Part shown: piece after piece, positions 10,841 to 21,797 of the stretch
How positions within the stretch are numbered: position 1 is the stretch's first letter
Layout of the letters: each line of letters opens with the position of its first letter
Source of the DNA: Prosopocoilus inquinatus
Lineage: Eukaryota > Arthropoda > Insecta > Coleoptera > Lucanidae
Assembly (NCBI GenBank): GCA_036172665.1
Contig: CM069874.1
Location: forward strand, 48,838,707-48,902,706
Length of the DNA stretch: 64,000 nt
Reading direction: 5' to 3'
Made by a program: the position numbers and the translations under genes
Notes under the pieces: model-generated
What the model was told of the DNA's origin: nothing
The model's input: the letters and a program-made list of their open reading frames with translations, nothing else
Database searches by the model: none

Positions 10841-13478
10841 CTTCAGATTAGTGATGGGCGAGAAATAGTATTCGAATGAAATCAGTATTCGAATAAAATT
10901 AATATTCGAATAAAAATAGTATTCGAATGAAATTAGTATTCGAATCAATTTTTCGATTTTTTTTTCGTATTCGAATGTTAGCAGAATCCGAATGAAAATA
11001 GCAGTCGATACTCGAGTTACCCGTACAACCGAATGCTTTGACCGTGACGACATTTTATTTATAATTCACATAAACCTTTTTTGATAGCCATTTGATAATT
11101 TTGGGAGCAACGAAATTTCGCAATGATCACTTTTCCGAAGAAATACGTTTTTAAATAAATAAATTGTTCTATGAAAGTGCATACAAAACCTGCAAACTTT
11201 CGTTGCTTATTAAGGTTACGTGCCGACGCATCGTCATAAACTTTTTATTAATTTATGGTATTGTCACGATTACGGAAAATTTGAAAATCCCAATTAATTA
11301 ATTTAAAATGTATTTTTTTTTCAATGCCATACGAGTTATTTGCTGATAAGCGGTTTGCTGGTGCAACGACGCAGGCGATGAACTTGTAACATGAATCTAC
11401 AAAGTTGCAAATACGCAAATAACTAGGGCATTGTATAAGTGTTTAAACACAATCACAATTACAATCAATCACGATTTAATAGAAATGATGATTGGAAACA
11501 ACGTGAAAATCCTAACATCACCTTTTCAGCAACTAAGCAAAGTACGGGTTCAATTAAAGTTTTGCGGAATTTGGTCATGACGTCAGGTACATTGGCAGTA
11601 TAAAAGATGTGCGTAATTTGTAAAAGATGTCAGTTAATATGATCGTCGTCGTGGGATACAGTTGTCTGTATTTCTGACCTTTAAACAATAAAGGTAATCA
11701 TTGTTGTTTTAATGAGTTAGCTTGCAGTTTTCCTCTTAGTCCATTTTCACCACCAAGCTACGCAACCCCCGCGTCTGGACGCCGACAGCTCGTAACCTGT
11801 TGGAGACGACCCACGCGTGACAATATTAAGGAAAAAGGTCAAAATGGCAAAAACTCATTAAAATCTAGGGAACACGTAACCTGCTGGAGACGACCGACGC
11901 GTGACAGTATTTATATCGTAAATAAAATTATTATTTACTTTTCCTCCAATTTTACTTACTTGCTATATGAATTTAACAGTTAAATTTATATTCTAATATT
12001 ATTATTGTTCAAAAGTTAAACTCGAATATTTTAAAGTCCTACTCATCCCCGTTCTGTTACTACTTTTATTCAATGATATTTCTGTGTAGTAATTAAAATA
12101 ATACAAATTTAATCATTCAAGATTTGATTGGATCATTGTATCTATTCAACATTCGGTTATGTGGGAACCAGAATATTTTTTTCAACTATTATTTTCTTCT
12201 GTACTATTTTTATATTATTATTTATCGAATACTATTTTCATTGGAATAAAAGTAGCATTTAAATGAAAATTGTACTGGGATTATCGAATTTCAATTGAAA
12301 GCAATATTTCAGAAGAAAAATTTCAAATAAAAATTAGTCGAAATTGAATAATTCTTTCAAATGCTATTGTTGTATGATCGATCGATTATGAAACGTTGAG
12401 AGATTGGTAATTTTCAAAATTATTGTTATATATGGTGAACACAGTAAGTACAATATACACTGTGTTGATTCATTTTACAGGCAGTGAAATAACATGTACT
12501 ATTAAGTAATTGTAAGTATTGGTCCTCCTGTACATTTTCGCGTAAAACTGCAAAGAACTAATTTGTTGAATAATTCTCTTAACTTCAAATGTAACTTATC
12601 AAATGCTGAATAAAAACTACAAGAAAAATAATGATAAAATCGAATGTCAACGATTAAAGATGCATTATCTTAATTACGACATAGAAAAATTATTGAATAA
12701 AAGTAGTAACAGAACGGGAATAAGCAGAATTTAAAATGTTCGGGTTTAATTTTTGAACAATAATATTAGAATATAAATTTAACTTTTAAATTGATATAGC
12801 AGTTGGAGGAAAAGTAAATAATAATTTTAAGAATTAATTTTATACGCCGAAGACCGGTACAACATACTTGATTTTGATCGTAAATTGCTTCGCATTCATT
12901 TCCAAAATACAGCGACAATTTTCTTTATAAAGCTAATATAGATTTAAGACAGGTACACGCTGTTTATAATATAAGCAAATTCATTTTTTTCCATTTACGA
13001 TATAAATACCATAAATTAATAAAAAGTTTATGACGATGCGTCGGCACGTAACTTTAATAAGCAACGGCATTTTGCAGATTTTGTATGCACTTCCATAGAA
13101 CAGTTTATTTATTTATTTAAAAACGCATTTCTTCGGAAAAGTGATCATTACGAAGTTTCGTTGTGGGCAAAATTATCAAATGGCTAAAGGTTTATGTGAG
13201 TTATAAATTAAATGTCGTCACGGTCAAAGCATTCGGTTGTACGGGGAACTCGAGTATCGACTGCTATATTCATTCGAATTCTGCTTTCATTCAAATACGA
13301 CTTCCATTCGAATACTATTTTCATTCGAATACGAAATTGATTCGAATACTAATTTCATTCGAATACTATTTTTATTCGAATATTAATTTTATTCGAAGAC
13401 TAATTTCATGCGACTTCTAATTTTATTCGAATACTAATTTCATTCGAATACTATTTTTCGCCCATCACTACTTGAGAT
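10841..13478. mobile_element. hAT-like foldback element with long inverted arms
   Basis: The element spans 10849-13470. It starts TAGTGATGGGCGA and ends with the complement TCGCCCATCACTA. An 8-bp target duplication flanks it with one mismatch: CTTCAGAT at 10841-10848 and CTTGAGAT at 13471-13478. The outer 150-200 bp of each arm is an array of roughly 17-bp units containing ATTCGAAT. Inverted similarity then continues, with a gap, to about 12140 on the left and 12640 on the right, leaving a loop of about 0.5 kb. The right arm has about 165 bp (about 12834-12998) absent from the left. The left arm is split by the LTR at 11262-11906. No transposase is encoded; TIR and duplication fit a non-autonomous hAT. 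Confidence 0.85.
11258..11910 (+). mobile_element. LTR insertion inside the foldback arm
   Basis: The insert at 11262-11906 begins TGTCACGATTACGG and ends GCGTGACA. It is flanked by GTAT at 11258-11261 and 11907-11910, and the uninterrupted opposite arm of the foldback confirms this as the empty site. The part 11262-11822 (561 bp) is an LTR related to the solo LTR at 30949-31485, with a TATA-like GTATAAAAG near 11600 and AATAAA near 11690. The last 84 bp add about 50 bp of other sequence plus a second copy of the LTR terminus (GTAACCTGCTGGAGACGACC). This looks like the remnant of a full element whose interior and most of the 3' LTR were deleted. The 4-bp duplication fits Gypsy-type elements. 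Confidence 0.88.
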
Positions 13479-14189
13479 GGAGTTGTACGCCACTGGGAAA
13501 CAAAAGGTTCAGTTGTGTAAATTGTTATAAGTCCACTGAAAATGCTGACCTGGGAGAATATAACAGAGAAAAAAAACATCTTCAAGGAATCCATCAATAG
13601 TATAATTGAAGAACATAAAAGGTGGTTGAAGAAATCTTTATGAATAATCATCGGGACCAGATATTTTGCACGGTTCAAATTCTAATGAAGCGGGCAGTAA
13701 AAGATATTATATCACAGCGCTAATACAAACACGAGAGTTACGGAGAGAATTGATGCCGCTACAGCAGTGATGTTATTTGGTATAACAAGAAACAGCAATA
13801 TTACCACAAAAAAAAGATTACAGTTGTGCAATCAACTCTTCTACTTTCAATATGTAAAGATTTTGAGAGTAACCAGTTGGCCAGATGTACCCCGGGTTCG
13901 GGAATATTTCATCACATTGCGTCATACAGCAGGAACGCCGCAAATTTTTAATAATCCTATTACACGATGTGTCCGTTCGCTGGATTTTTACAGCGTTTCT
14001 GAAACAGTGGCGTCAACATATCCCATTCTTAGCCCTAGTTATGAAGTTTGATTCTAAGCTTGAAAAACTATGTGATTGTTATAATGACAAAAAAAATGTT
14101 ATAGGAAAATAACCGGAATTTAGAAGCGAAAATAGAAGGAAGAATATCCGGATTATGGTTATTCTGGGGACAACATCGGAGGATACTGA
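13479..14189. other. Intergenic or unrecognised retroelement flank
   Basis: Overlapping short plus-strand frames (about 13767-14112) have no motif I recognise. They run toward the LINE relic and could be its eroded upstream part. No support for a host gene. Confidence 0.4.
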
Positions 14190-15370
14190 AGGTTCTGACA
14201 ACAATGAATTAACTGCATTAACATTGTTCGATTATTTTAAGGCCTTTGACACTGTCAACCACGAAATGCTGTCTCATATTTTATACCATATTTCAGTAAA
14301 TCGGCGAACGTACTAATTTCTAGCTACTTATACAGGGTGTAACAAAAATACAGGCCGCTACTTCAGGGACATATTCTACAGATCAAAATAAAGGAAAAAT
14401 TTCATATAAACATGTATACAGGCTATTAGGAAACAATTTACAATATATTAAATTGAAATATTTCTAGTCCACTAACCCTAATGTCTGGTATCCCACAACC
14501 CTCAGTTACAGTACCTTATTATTCGCTATACTTATAGTACACTTTCATTGTAAAAAATTGTCTGAAATTCTGTAAAATTCATTATTATGCAGATGACGCC
14601 CAAATTTATTATTTGTTTACTTCTAAGAAAGCCTTGCGAAAGTTTCTGAAGATCGTTGCCTGCAGTTAAACCCCAAAAAAAAATAACATGGAAATTCTAT
14701 TTGGGAGGTGACTTTGTTGGAGGCAAAATGAGAATTGTTTGTCTCTTTCCATTAACAATGAACCAATCACCTTCACCAGTCATGTCACAAATTTGGGACT
14801 CGGACTCGTACTTGATAACGAATTAAGATTTAACAAACATATTGAACAATGTGTAAGAAAAGCTTTTGATAGTTTGAAACTACTTTGCAGCAGTCCAATT
14901 CCAAATAAATTGTCAAAAATTCTCTTGTGTGCTTCTTTGGTTCTTTCAAAATTTTTGCTTGCTGATGTAGTGTAAGGTCCACGTCTAAATGCTGATGCTT
15001 TCAAACATATACAACATATACAAAACTCTTGTGTTAGATTTATTTGTGGAATGTGGGGACGAGACCATGTTAGTCAACATTTGAATGAAATTGGTTATCT
15101 GAACACGACAAATCGATTAAAATTACATATAAACTCTTTGTACTTAAATATAATACATGCAAAGACTCCACCTTATTTATACAATCAAATAAGTTTAGAA
15201 TAGATGTTCATTACATCAAACACGTAATTACTCTTCCATCACATACTTTATTTGAACGATTATTTACGTTCAATATTTCATCGTACTTTAAAGATTTACC
15301 AAATAATGTTTTAGGGTCTTAATACATTACATTCCAACTCCAAATATAAAACATTTCTGTTTGTAGCTAA
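14190..15370 (+). pseudogene. Non-LTR retrotransposon reverse transcriptase relic
   Basis: Reverse transcriptase blocks appear in order: LFDYFKAFDTVNHEML at about 14223, SGIPQPSVTVPYYSLY at about 14485 (a worn form of the GVPQGSVLGPLLF block), and an intact catalytic YADD at 14586-14597 (YADDAQIYY). After these come LGLVLDNELRFNKHIEQC at about 14790 and NSCVRFICGMWGRDHVS at about 15025. The order fits Jockey/CR1-like LINEs. Stops and frameshifts are frequent. An unrelated segment at about 14332-14465 separates the first two blocks. No 5' endonuclease or poly(A)-like tail could be set. The product is dead. Confidence 0.82.
14332..14465. repeat. Short insertion inside the LINE relic
   Basis: The sequence from TACAGGGTGTAACAAAAATA onward separates two adjacent reverse transcriptase blocks, so it looks inserted. 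Its ACAGGGTGT start resembles the ends of other elements here (23614, 33112), a sequence common at Tc1/mariner-type termini. Its right limit is uncertain. Confidence 0.4.
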
Positions 15371-15379
15371 GATTGTATG

Positions 15380-16559
15380 AAATGAAACTTTATTAAAAAA
15401 AAGAAGCAATTTACTGAACTGTCTGTACATCATTGTGCAAGATTATTTCAGGAGAGATTTCAACGTAATTTGCTAACACTTAAATTAATTTAGTTTATCT
15501 TCTGCACTATTTACGAATCCGGTAGCAAGTTAGCGCTGAAGAAGACAATCGGCTGTCCCGAGCTAGCTTCTGAGAAGGACAAAAGGGTGTGGTAGTCGAA
15601 GTTTAAAGGGCCCCGGGGGAAACCGCCTCCAAGGGTCACAGCGTGCGCTGAAAGTTGAAAATGTTCCAGGAGAATCAAACACTCGGGCACCCAAAGTAAT
15701 TTTTCGTCGCCACAAAAACAACAACACGTACTTAAAACTTACATTCAAACAATAGTCAAAATTATGTACAACAATCTTAATCATTATGGCTGAGAAGCTT
15801 GACTCGAGTAAGCCACACATACATACGAGGCGTTGCGTTGCGTTAAGCTTGCGACTTAAAGTATCAAACGTTACCTCCTTTTACGTTATTACAAATTTAA
15901 ATTTTACTAAATGTGAATCGGTATTATATAATGTCTAAACCAAACGTAATTTAACTTTACTTTAAAACGGTAAACAAAGTTATTGCACACACAAGTGCCG
16001 ATAAATATAACGAATGCACTCGTGTCACAAGTGCCGAAATTCCTACGTTAAAAGCAACATGCATTAATTTATTAACTTTAATTGAAACGAAGTTACGTTG
16101 AATGTAGTTGCCAAACAGCTGTTGTCAAATTTGTCTGGCGCCAGACGCCGTAGCGGCCTCTCGTGGCGATGAGCTTAACCGGCGAAGCGACGCGGCCTTC
16201 GATGATCTTCTAGCAGAGCACGACGCAATACGGCGTTTTCCCTCAAGCGACGACGAAGCAGGTGGCCAACAAACCGGACAAGGATGTCGGAATACAGAAG
16301 TTTCAAACAGCGAGAATTAATGCGGATCTAAAATTAGAATAAAAAAGCGGATTTCTCTGTAGGAACAAAGAAATCTAATATAAGCACGGGTCTTTGGAAT
16401 GACGTCACCATAAATCCTTGTATTTTACTGCAGAAACGGAAAATCCGCTGTGAACGAGCTGTTTCCGAAAACTCAACAAATTCATAAGGTAGAAATACTT
16501 CCAGTAATTCACTGTAAATAATAGAATTTTGCAATAATCAGCGACAATTCACGGAAGTA
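15380..16559. other. GC-richer non-coding block with one LTR-like motif
   Basis: Around 15505-15545 the sequence CTATTTACGAATCCGG...TTAGCGCTGA resembles 46438-46475, so part may be an old LTR. From about 16100 to 16330 GC and CpG rise sharply (CTGGCGCCAGACGCCGTAGC). A 70-codon frame at 16108-16320 lacks an ATG start and any family motif, and is not called a gene. The block could be promoter or 5' UTR of a gene whose exons I cannot see. Confidence 0.4.
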
Positions 16560-16800
16560 CGACACACACGTTTGTACCTTGTGCTGGCGAAATGTCGAAT
16601 GCTGTGAAATGAAGTAGCCGGAACAAGATTTCAACACGACCAAAAGTCGGCCAATCAACTTACAGGAAGAGATAACGTCACTTCCGGATCCAATAGAAAT
16701 CGATCAAATAACATATCAACGCGCCGAAAATGAAAACGGCAACGTGGTCAACTGATAACCGCTGTAACGTGGCACACACGAATATTAGGAGAACCAGGGA
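16560..16800. promoter_or_regulatory. Candidate promoter-like cluster of motifs
   Basis: Within 16670-16705 are a CRE-like ACGTCA, an ETS-like ACTTCCGG and CCAAT, one after another (AACGTCACTTCCGGATCCAAT), in a locally GC-richer segment. Such clusters occur in TATA-less housekeeping promoters. No coding exon was identified on either side, so orientation and target are unknown. Motif matches this short can arise by chance. Confidence 0.25.
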
Positions 16801-16948
16801 ATTACCTGTAACAAATTTTTAATACAATCACGCCCGGAATTGCCCCGCCACTTCATCGATTATTTTTTAGATATGTACTGTGTATTTCTTAAGAAAGGTT
16901 AGTCGGTATAAACTACTTTCTCAAAAAAGTCCACTAGCTCTCGGTATA

Positions 16949-17335
16949 TGCTATGTTCACAATAGGAAAAACTTTCTTTATTTTTGAGTTTTCGAAACAA
17001 AGTCATGCTTTATAAAAGCTTTTGCTTGTCCTAAAACCCCGAATGTGTTGTCGGAAACAGTAAGTTCAGATTAATAGCTGAGAAAATAGAAAATTCTTTC
17101 TCGATTTTCATAAAATAAGTTCAAAAATTTTGAGTAACATCATGTTAGCCGGTATTGTCAGATAAACTGCATATTTTGCAAACGTTTAAAGAGAATTTTA
17201 AATTTTTCTCGGCTATCAACTGGAATTCATTACGTCCTAAGAAGTTTTTGGGTGTTCTAGGACAAGCCAAAACTTTAATAAAGAATGAATATTTTTCCAA
17301 TTGTGAACCCAATTCGTGGACACAGTGTTATCTGT
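16949..17335. repeat. Imperfect inverted repeat (foldback)
   Basis: Left arm about 16949-17095 and right arm about 17190-17335 are diverged complements: GCTTTTGCTTGTCCTAAAAC on the left against GTTCTAGGACAAGCCAAAAC on the right, and GTTCACAATAGGAAAAA against its counterpart near 17300. The loop is about 95 bp. It is probably an old foldback MITE. The 95-codon frame across the right arm (17155-17442) has no ATG start and no motif. Confidence 0.6.
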
Positions 17336-17688
17336 TAAGTAAGCAAAATAAGATAATTGTATTGAAAATCGAAAGCATAAACAGTAACCTGCTATTAAAT
17401 ATGCCTAAAAAGACACTTGGTTCGGTTTCGAAATTCAAATAATATTTAGCTCGTATCGGAGTCCTGCAATCAAGAAGAAGAGAAGAAGGTGGAAAGCAAT
17501 TTACATCAGCAGCCTAAATACATGGGGTCCCGTACATAATGCTACAACGCTCACAAACATGCCCTCAGAAATGCCAACGCCAGTGTCTCCTTAAGAGACC
17601 CGTCAAGAGCGTTACGTAACTGCGAAATGTGTTAAGGAAGTGCCTTGATATCAAGTCTGTTGCCAGTAACCAGCAGGTGAAGGTCCTC

Positions 17689-17778
17689 TGTCGACTGTCC
17701 ACTTGAACGGCGAGCTACCAGCAAAATAAGCACTGTCGACTGTCCACTTGAACGGCGAGCTACCAGCAAAATAAGCAC
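17689..17778. repeat. Two tandem 45-bp units beside the Penelope-like element
   Basis: The unit at 17689-17733 (TGTCGACTGTCCACTTGAAC...) is repeated exactly at 17734-17778. It lies just beyond the 3' end of the minus-strand Penelope-like element. Short tandem units near the termini are common for such elements, but adjacency is the only link here. Confidence 0.85.
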
Positions 17779-17861
17779 CAAATAAGGTGATCGCAGAAGG
17801 TTGCGTAAAAACAAAGGAGGAAACTAGTTCAACTTGAAGGCTTCCCCAGCCGTCATCCGTC

Positions 17862-19150
17862 GTTAAATTCCTGGCTTTCGGTTGGCACAGCGTCTCTCCT
17901 CGTATTTCTTCTACTGCCGACTCTGTTCTCCTTTACAGAAGAACTTCCTCAGGGCTGCTGCTGCTGCTGCTGCTTCTCGTAAGTCGTTGAGACTAAGTTG
18001 GTACGTCCGTTGTCGTGGTATTTATAGTGGTTGGTGGGGACAGCGGGGTGGAACGGTTGGCGGGAATTGGTCCGTTAGTGCGTGACAGGTCGTTAATGAG
18101 ATGTTTCCATGTATTGTGAAGGTAGAAGCCATTATCCCGGTTCAAGTTATTGGGCTGTTTGAAAGTTTCTGTAGATTCACGAATTTTATGATTAAAGAAA
18201 TGAGTTTTGTGTCGGAAAATTGGACTTAGTGGCCGGTTTCTAGTTTGTGTTCAGCTATGGCGGAGCCAGTAGATTGTGGTAGTCTGGTATAGCGTTCATG
18301 TTCAGAAACACGAGTGCTGTCCGATCGTTTCGTCTCACCGAAGTATACACGTCCACAGCCTATTCGGTCCGTTGTGGTGTGGATATAAGGTAGGCAAGCT
18401 GTAGCGACTGGTGGTGTATCAGTTTCGGGGCGCGGTGAAATTGGGGTGAGATGACGGGCAATGGACATTTGAATGTTGTGTTTATTATAATTGTTGTTGA
18501 GTAAGACTTTTGTTACGTGGTCTAGTTCAGTCTGGAGTGACGAGGGTTCTGATAGGGCGAAAGCACGATTAACTAGTGAGTTAATGACCGATTGCTTTTG
18601 TGAAGGTCAGTGTGAGTCGGTTTGCGATAAACAAAGTGTCCGAATCTACCGTTAGGGAGACGACTTACTAGGATATCAAGGAAAGGTAAGTGATCTTCAT
18701 TTTCGTATTCCAAAGTGAAACGGATGTCAGGATGTTGGGAATTAAGGTATTCAAAGAAGTTGTCCAGGGATTCCTTACCATGTGGCCAAATTGCGAACAC
18801 ATCATCCACATACCTGAACCAACACTTGGGTTTAAGGGGGAAAAAAGTAAGGACTTGTTCGAATGCCTCCATAAAGATGTTTGTTCCTATTGGGGAGAGA
18901 GGGGAACGCATGGCTGTGTTCGTAATATTGATCACGAGACATGAAATAAGTTAAGGTTAAACAACATTCTATTAAGGGAATTAAGTCCTCGGGTTGGTTA
19001 TGGGCTCTGAAGAGTTGCTGGATGATTGTAATGGTGTCGGGGATTGGAACTTTGGTGAACAAGAATTATACATCGAAGCTGACCAGAATATCCTGCGAGT
19101 CTAACGATATATCTTGAATTTTTTGGACGAAATGTTGGGAATTGAGGATA
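17862..19150 (-). mobile_element. Penelope-like retroelement, 5'-truncated
   Basis: On the minus strand the order is reverse transcriptase, then GIY-YIG endonuclease, the hallmark of Penelope-like elements. Pieces include NSQHFVQKIQDISL and QDILVSFDV near 19130-19070, FTKVPIPDTITIIQQLF, and SPLSPIGTNIFMEAFEQ. The catalytic YVDD is at 18801-18812, within CWFRYVDDVFAIW, and HLPFLDILVSRL follows. The endonuclease part has CGRVYFGETKRS...RVSEHE at about 18355-18300. A C-terminal NRDNGFYLHNTW block is near 18140. Frameshifts (near 18940 and 18570) and stops inactivate it. The N-terminus is absent; at 19150-19157 the sequence turns into an inverted copy of the element's own 3' end. Confidence 0.88.
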
Positions 19151-19154
19151 AAGG

Positions 19155-19620
19155 TCCGCCCTAGCTGAACACAAATGAGAAACTGGCCACTAACTCCAAT
19201 TTTCCGGCACAAAACTCCTAACCCGCTCATCTCATTTCTTTAATTGTAAAATCCGTGAATCTATAAAAATTTTCATTCACCCCGTGAACCGTGATAATGG
19301 CTTCTACCTTCACAATACATGGAAACATCTCATTAACGACCCATCACGCACCAACGGACCAATCCCCGATCACCGTTCCACCCCGTTGCCCCCACCGACC
19401 ACTATAAATACCACGACAGCGGACGTACCAACTCAGTCTCAACGACTTACGAGAAACAGCAGCAAGACCACCAGCAGCAGCAGCAGCAACAGCACCACCA
19501 CCAGCAGCAGCAGCCCTGAGGAAGTTCTTCTGCAATGGAGACCGAAACACCGGCAGTAGAAGAAATCCGAAGAGACGCGGTTCCAACCGGAAGCCAGGAA
19601 TTCAACCAAGGAGGAAATTA
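19155..19620 (+). mobile_element. Inverted copy of the Penelope-like 3' end
   Basis: This plus-strand segment is the inverted counterpart of 17862-18240. It encodes the end of the GIY-YIG region (AEHK-stop-ETGH), then the C-terminal block RESIKIFIHPVNRDNGFYLH and NTWKHLINDPSRTNGPIP. A CAG/CAC-rich tract follows that would read as poly-Ser/Thr in this frame. The arms diverge just after CAGGAATTCAAC (about 19605). Together the two copies form a large head-to-head palindrome, a configuration known for Penelope-like insertions. Confidence 0.82.
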
Positions 19621-20964
19621 ATAGGAAACTACCAAGCCATCCATAAAAGAATACACCAACGCAAACGGAAGTTGGATCGATTGGACCGAAATAAAATATA
19701 GAGTATGCACGTTTGAAGTAACCAAAACAAATATTTCGACTGTGTTCGTGCTCTCAAAAAAAGCAGAGGTCAACTCGAAGCCAAAGTGAGATACATAGAA
19801 ATTTTGTCGCTTGTGCAGCTTTTTCTGTTTTTATTTTCCTAATGTTTGACGCACTATATCACCGGTTCGTTTTCGTATAGATCAAGAAATTCAAGTACCA
19901 CTTCATTTGACCACTCCATTTATTTTTTCGTAATTATTAATAAACACTTTACCTTTTCTATCCGCTTCTCGATACAGAATAGATAGTAATTGCAAAGCAA
20001 TACACAATTCTATTGACAACTCGTGTGAGAACAAGCACAAGTATGAACTTGTCAAGTCGATCAATAATTGTCATCCCTTTAGCTTGTGCCATTCTTGTCA
20101 ACAGACGATGGGAAATTAACCTGTACTCACTACTGAAAAATAATTGTACAAGTAAACCACTCACAGTCGTTTGAGTCCGGCTTTGGACATCAAAGCATAA
20201 GTGTTTGTCTCGAGTGAGTGGGATGAATTATTAAGCGAACACGCGTTCCGTTCCCTTACTGGTGTCACGGCGGGACGCGTACGAAGATATGCACCGCAAA
20301 CTCAGTTGTCTGACTCAAGCTGTATATGTATACAACAAACTTAACTTAATTCGCAACAACAAATATATTGCGTAACAAAATTTGAAACGAAGGACTCTCG
20401 CGTATTTTCTTGTTTCTAATTGTCTGCAATGAACAGTGACTAGAATTTTGTGTATGTAGAATAAATTGAACTACACGTGGTGCAAATTACATCATTCTAT
20501 TAACATTTAACGAGTTGCTAGATTATTTGTTGTTAACTGATATTTTTCATTTTCTGATTTATGCGTAACTAGGTATTTATGTTGAGGAATTGTGCTTTGG
20601 AAAATGTTTTCAGATGTATTGTTAATGCAAAATACAATTATGGATATTTACCCTGGCAATCATATGTCGTAGTTGAATTTTTAGTACCTTATTAAACACA
20701 ACAAGTAATTATTTATTTATTTTGCACGTCTAAATACCATAATGTTTTATTACTGCCTGCACTCAATAAGCAGAAACTCTCTATGAAACAAAAATTCTGT
20801 CGTTCTATAAATGAATTATCGAAGAAGGCACGCTGAAGATTTTTTAAGGAATTTTGCAAATTTTATATCCGGAAGATCGGAGATCGACTTTAAACCTCCA
20901 CACGCACACCTAAATAATGTGACTAATCATCAATTTATTTAATAGTTTCTAACGTATTAATTAA
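19621..20964. other. Intergenic, upstream of the first cuticular exon
   Basis: No coding segment recognised. The missing first exon of the cuticular gene at 21798 could lie here or further upstream. I looked for a short ATG exon followed by a splice donor below a TATA box and found none convincing. Confidence 0.4.
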
Positions 20965-21402
20965 CAAAATTTTGTGCAAATCGTTTTTGATTGCGGCGAA
21001 AACCTCGAGCAGCCTCTGTACAGCTGTTTCAGCCCTGCTTGGGGCTTCTTCAGCAGAGACGAAGCTCAACATTCCCACTTCAAACAAAAACGACTTGTCC
21101 AATTTATTCGCAATTGCGATGTAAGAGTGATGAACAGATAAAATAGCGACATCTTACGATCGCCTCTTGACCTGACATTGCAGTAGGATACACAGCTGTC
21201 CAGAGGCTGCTCGAGGTTTTCACTGCAATCAAGAACGATTTACACAAAAATTTTTCTAAAAACTTTCATTATGCTTTGACAGCAAGCATGGCCGCCTTGC
21301 ATGGGGGACTTATTAGGAGCAAATCCCGTTTCAATTTGTCTATCCTACTGCAATGTCAAGTCAAAAAGCGATCGTAAGATGTCGCTATTTTATCTGTATT
21401 AA
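20965..21402. repeat. Nested inverted repeats, short-element family
   Basis: About 48 bp at 20971-21018 (TTTGTGCAAATCGTTTTTGA...) is inverted at 21199-21246. A further stretch, about 21132-21192 (ATAAAATAGCGACATCTTACG), is inverted at about 21340-21402. A compact relative with both modules joined lies at 32408-32482. The interior CAGCTGTTTCAGCCCTGCTTGGGGC with a following CTTCTTCAG resembles sequences I associate with insect Penelope-like ends; that link is only an impression. No coding capacity. Confidence 0.75.
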
Positions 21403-21797
21403 TTAACCTGTGTAAAAAATAGATTTTTCAAAAATTTTCTGTGCCCCCTATTTCTAGATAGAGCTGGTGGGGATACTTATAAAATTTACAAAAAGTACCT
21501 AAATATATTGACTGGAAAAAGTGAATTTCTCTTTTCCGTACATTTGTTTGATTAATTATTTCGCGAGGAATTTATTATGAGAAGTTTTAATAACACTTTT
21601 TTTTTAATTTTTAAAATCAATCATTAATCGATGTCTGACAAACTTATCGACAGCTTTTTTTATGTTATGTTAACACTTAATACTGCCAAATATCAATTAT
21701 TTTTGATTGACTGATTTGAAAGAAGTCCGGAGAAGTGAAGATCATATAAATTTTCCACTGATCTGATACTTATTTATTTTTTTTGTTTAACTTTCAG

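Noticed and set aside
10763..11053. 96-codon minus-strand frame full of FIRILISFEYYF repeats, and its mirror at 13163-13420
   Set aside because: Both are translations of the 17-bp ATTCGAAT array in the two arms of the foldback element.
10849..13470. CRISPR-like array
   Set aside because: The repeats have no unique spacers, are about 17 bp, and form the inverted subterminal arrays of a eukaryotic transposon.
16108..16320. 70-codon GC-rich frame
   Set aside because: No ATG start, no family motif and no splice context; openness is expected from the local GC content.
17460..17860. Hammerhead ribozyme near the Penelope-like terminus
   Set aside because: Expected for some Penelope-like elements, but the conserved CTGATGA and GAAA cores were not found in suitable arrangement by eye.
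19284..19586. Frames with poly-Ser/Thr or poly-Ala on both strands
   Set aside because: They run through the CAG/CAC-rich tract of the Penelope-like 3' end. Only the plus frame up to NTWKHLIND has family similarity, as a dead fragment.
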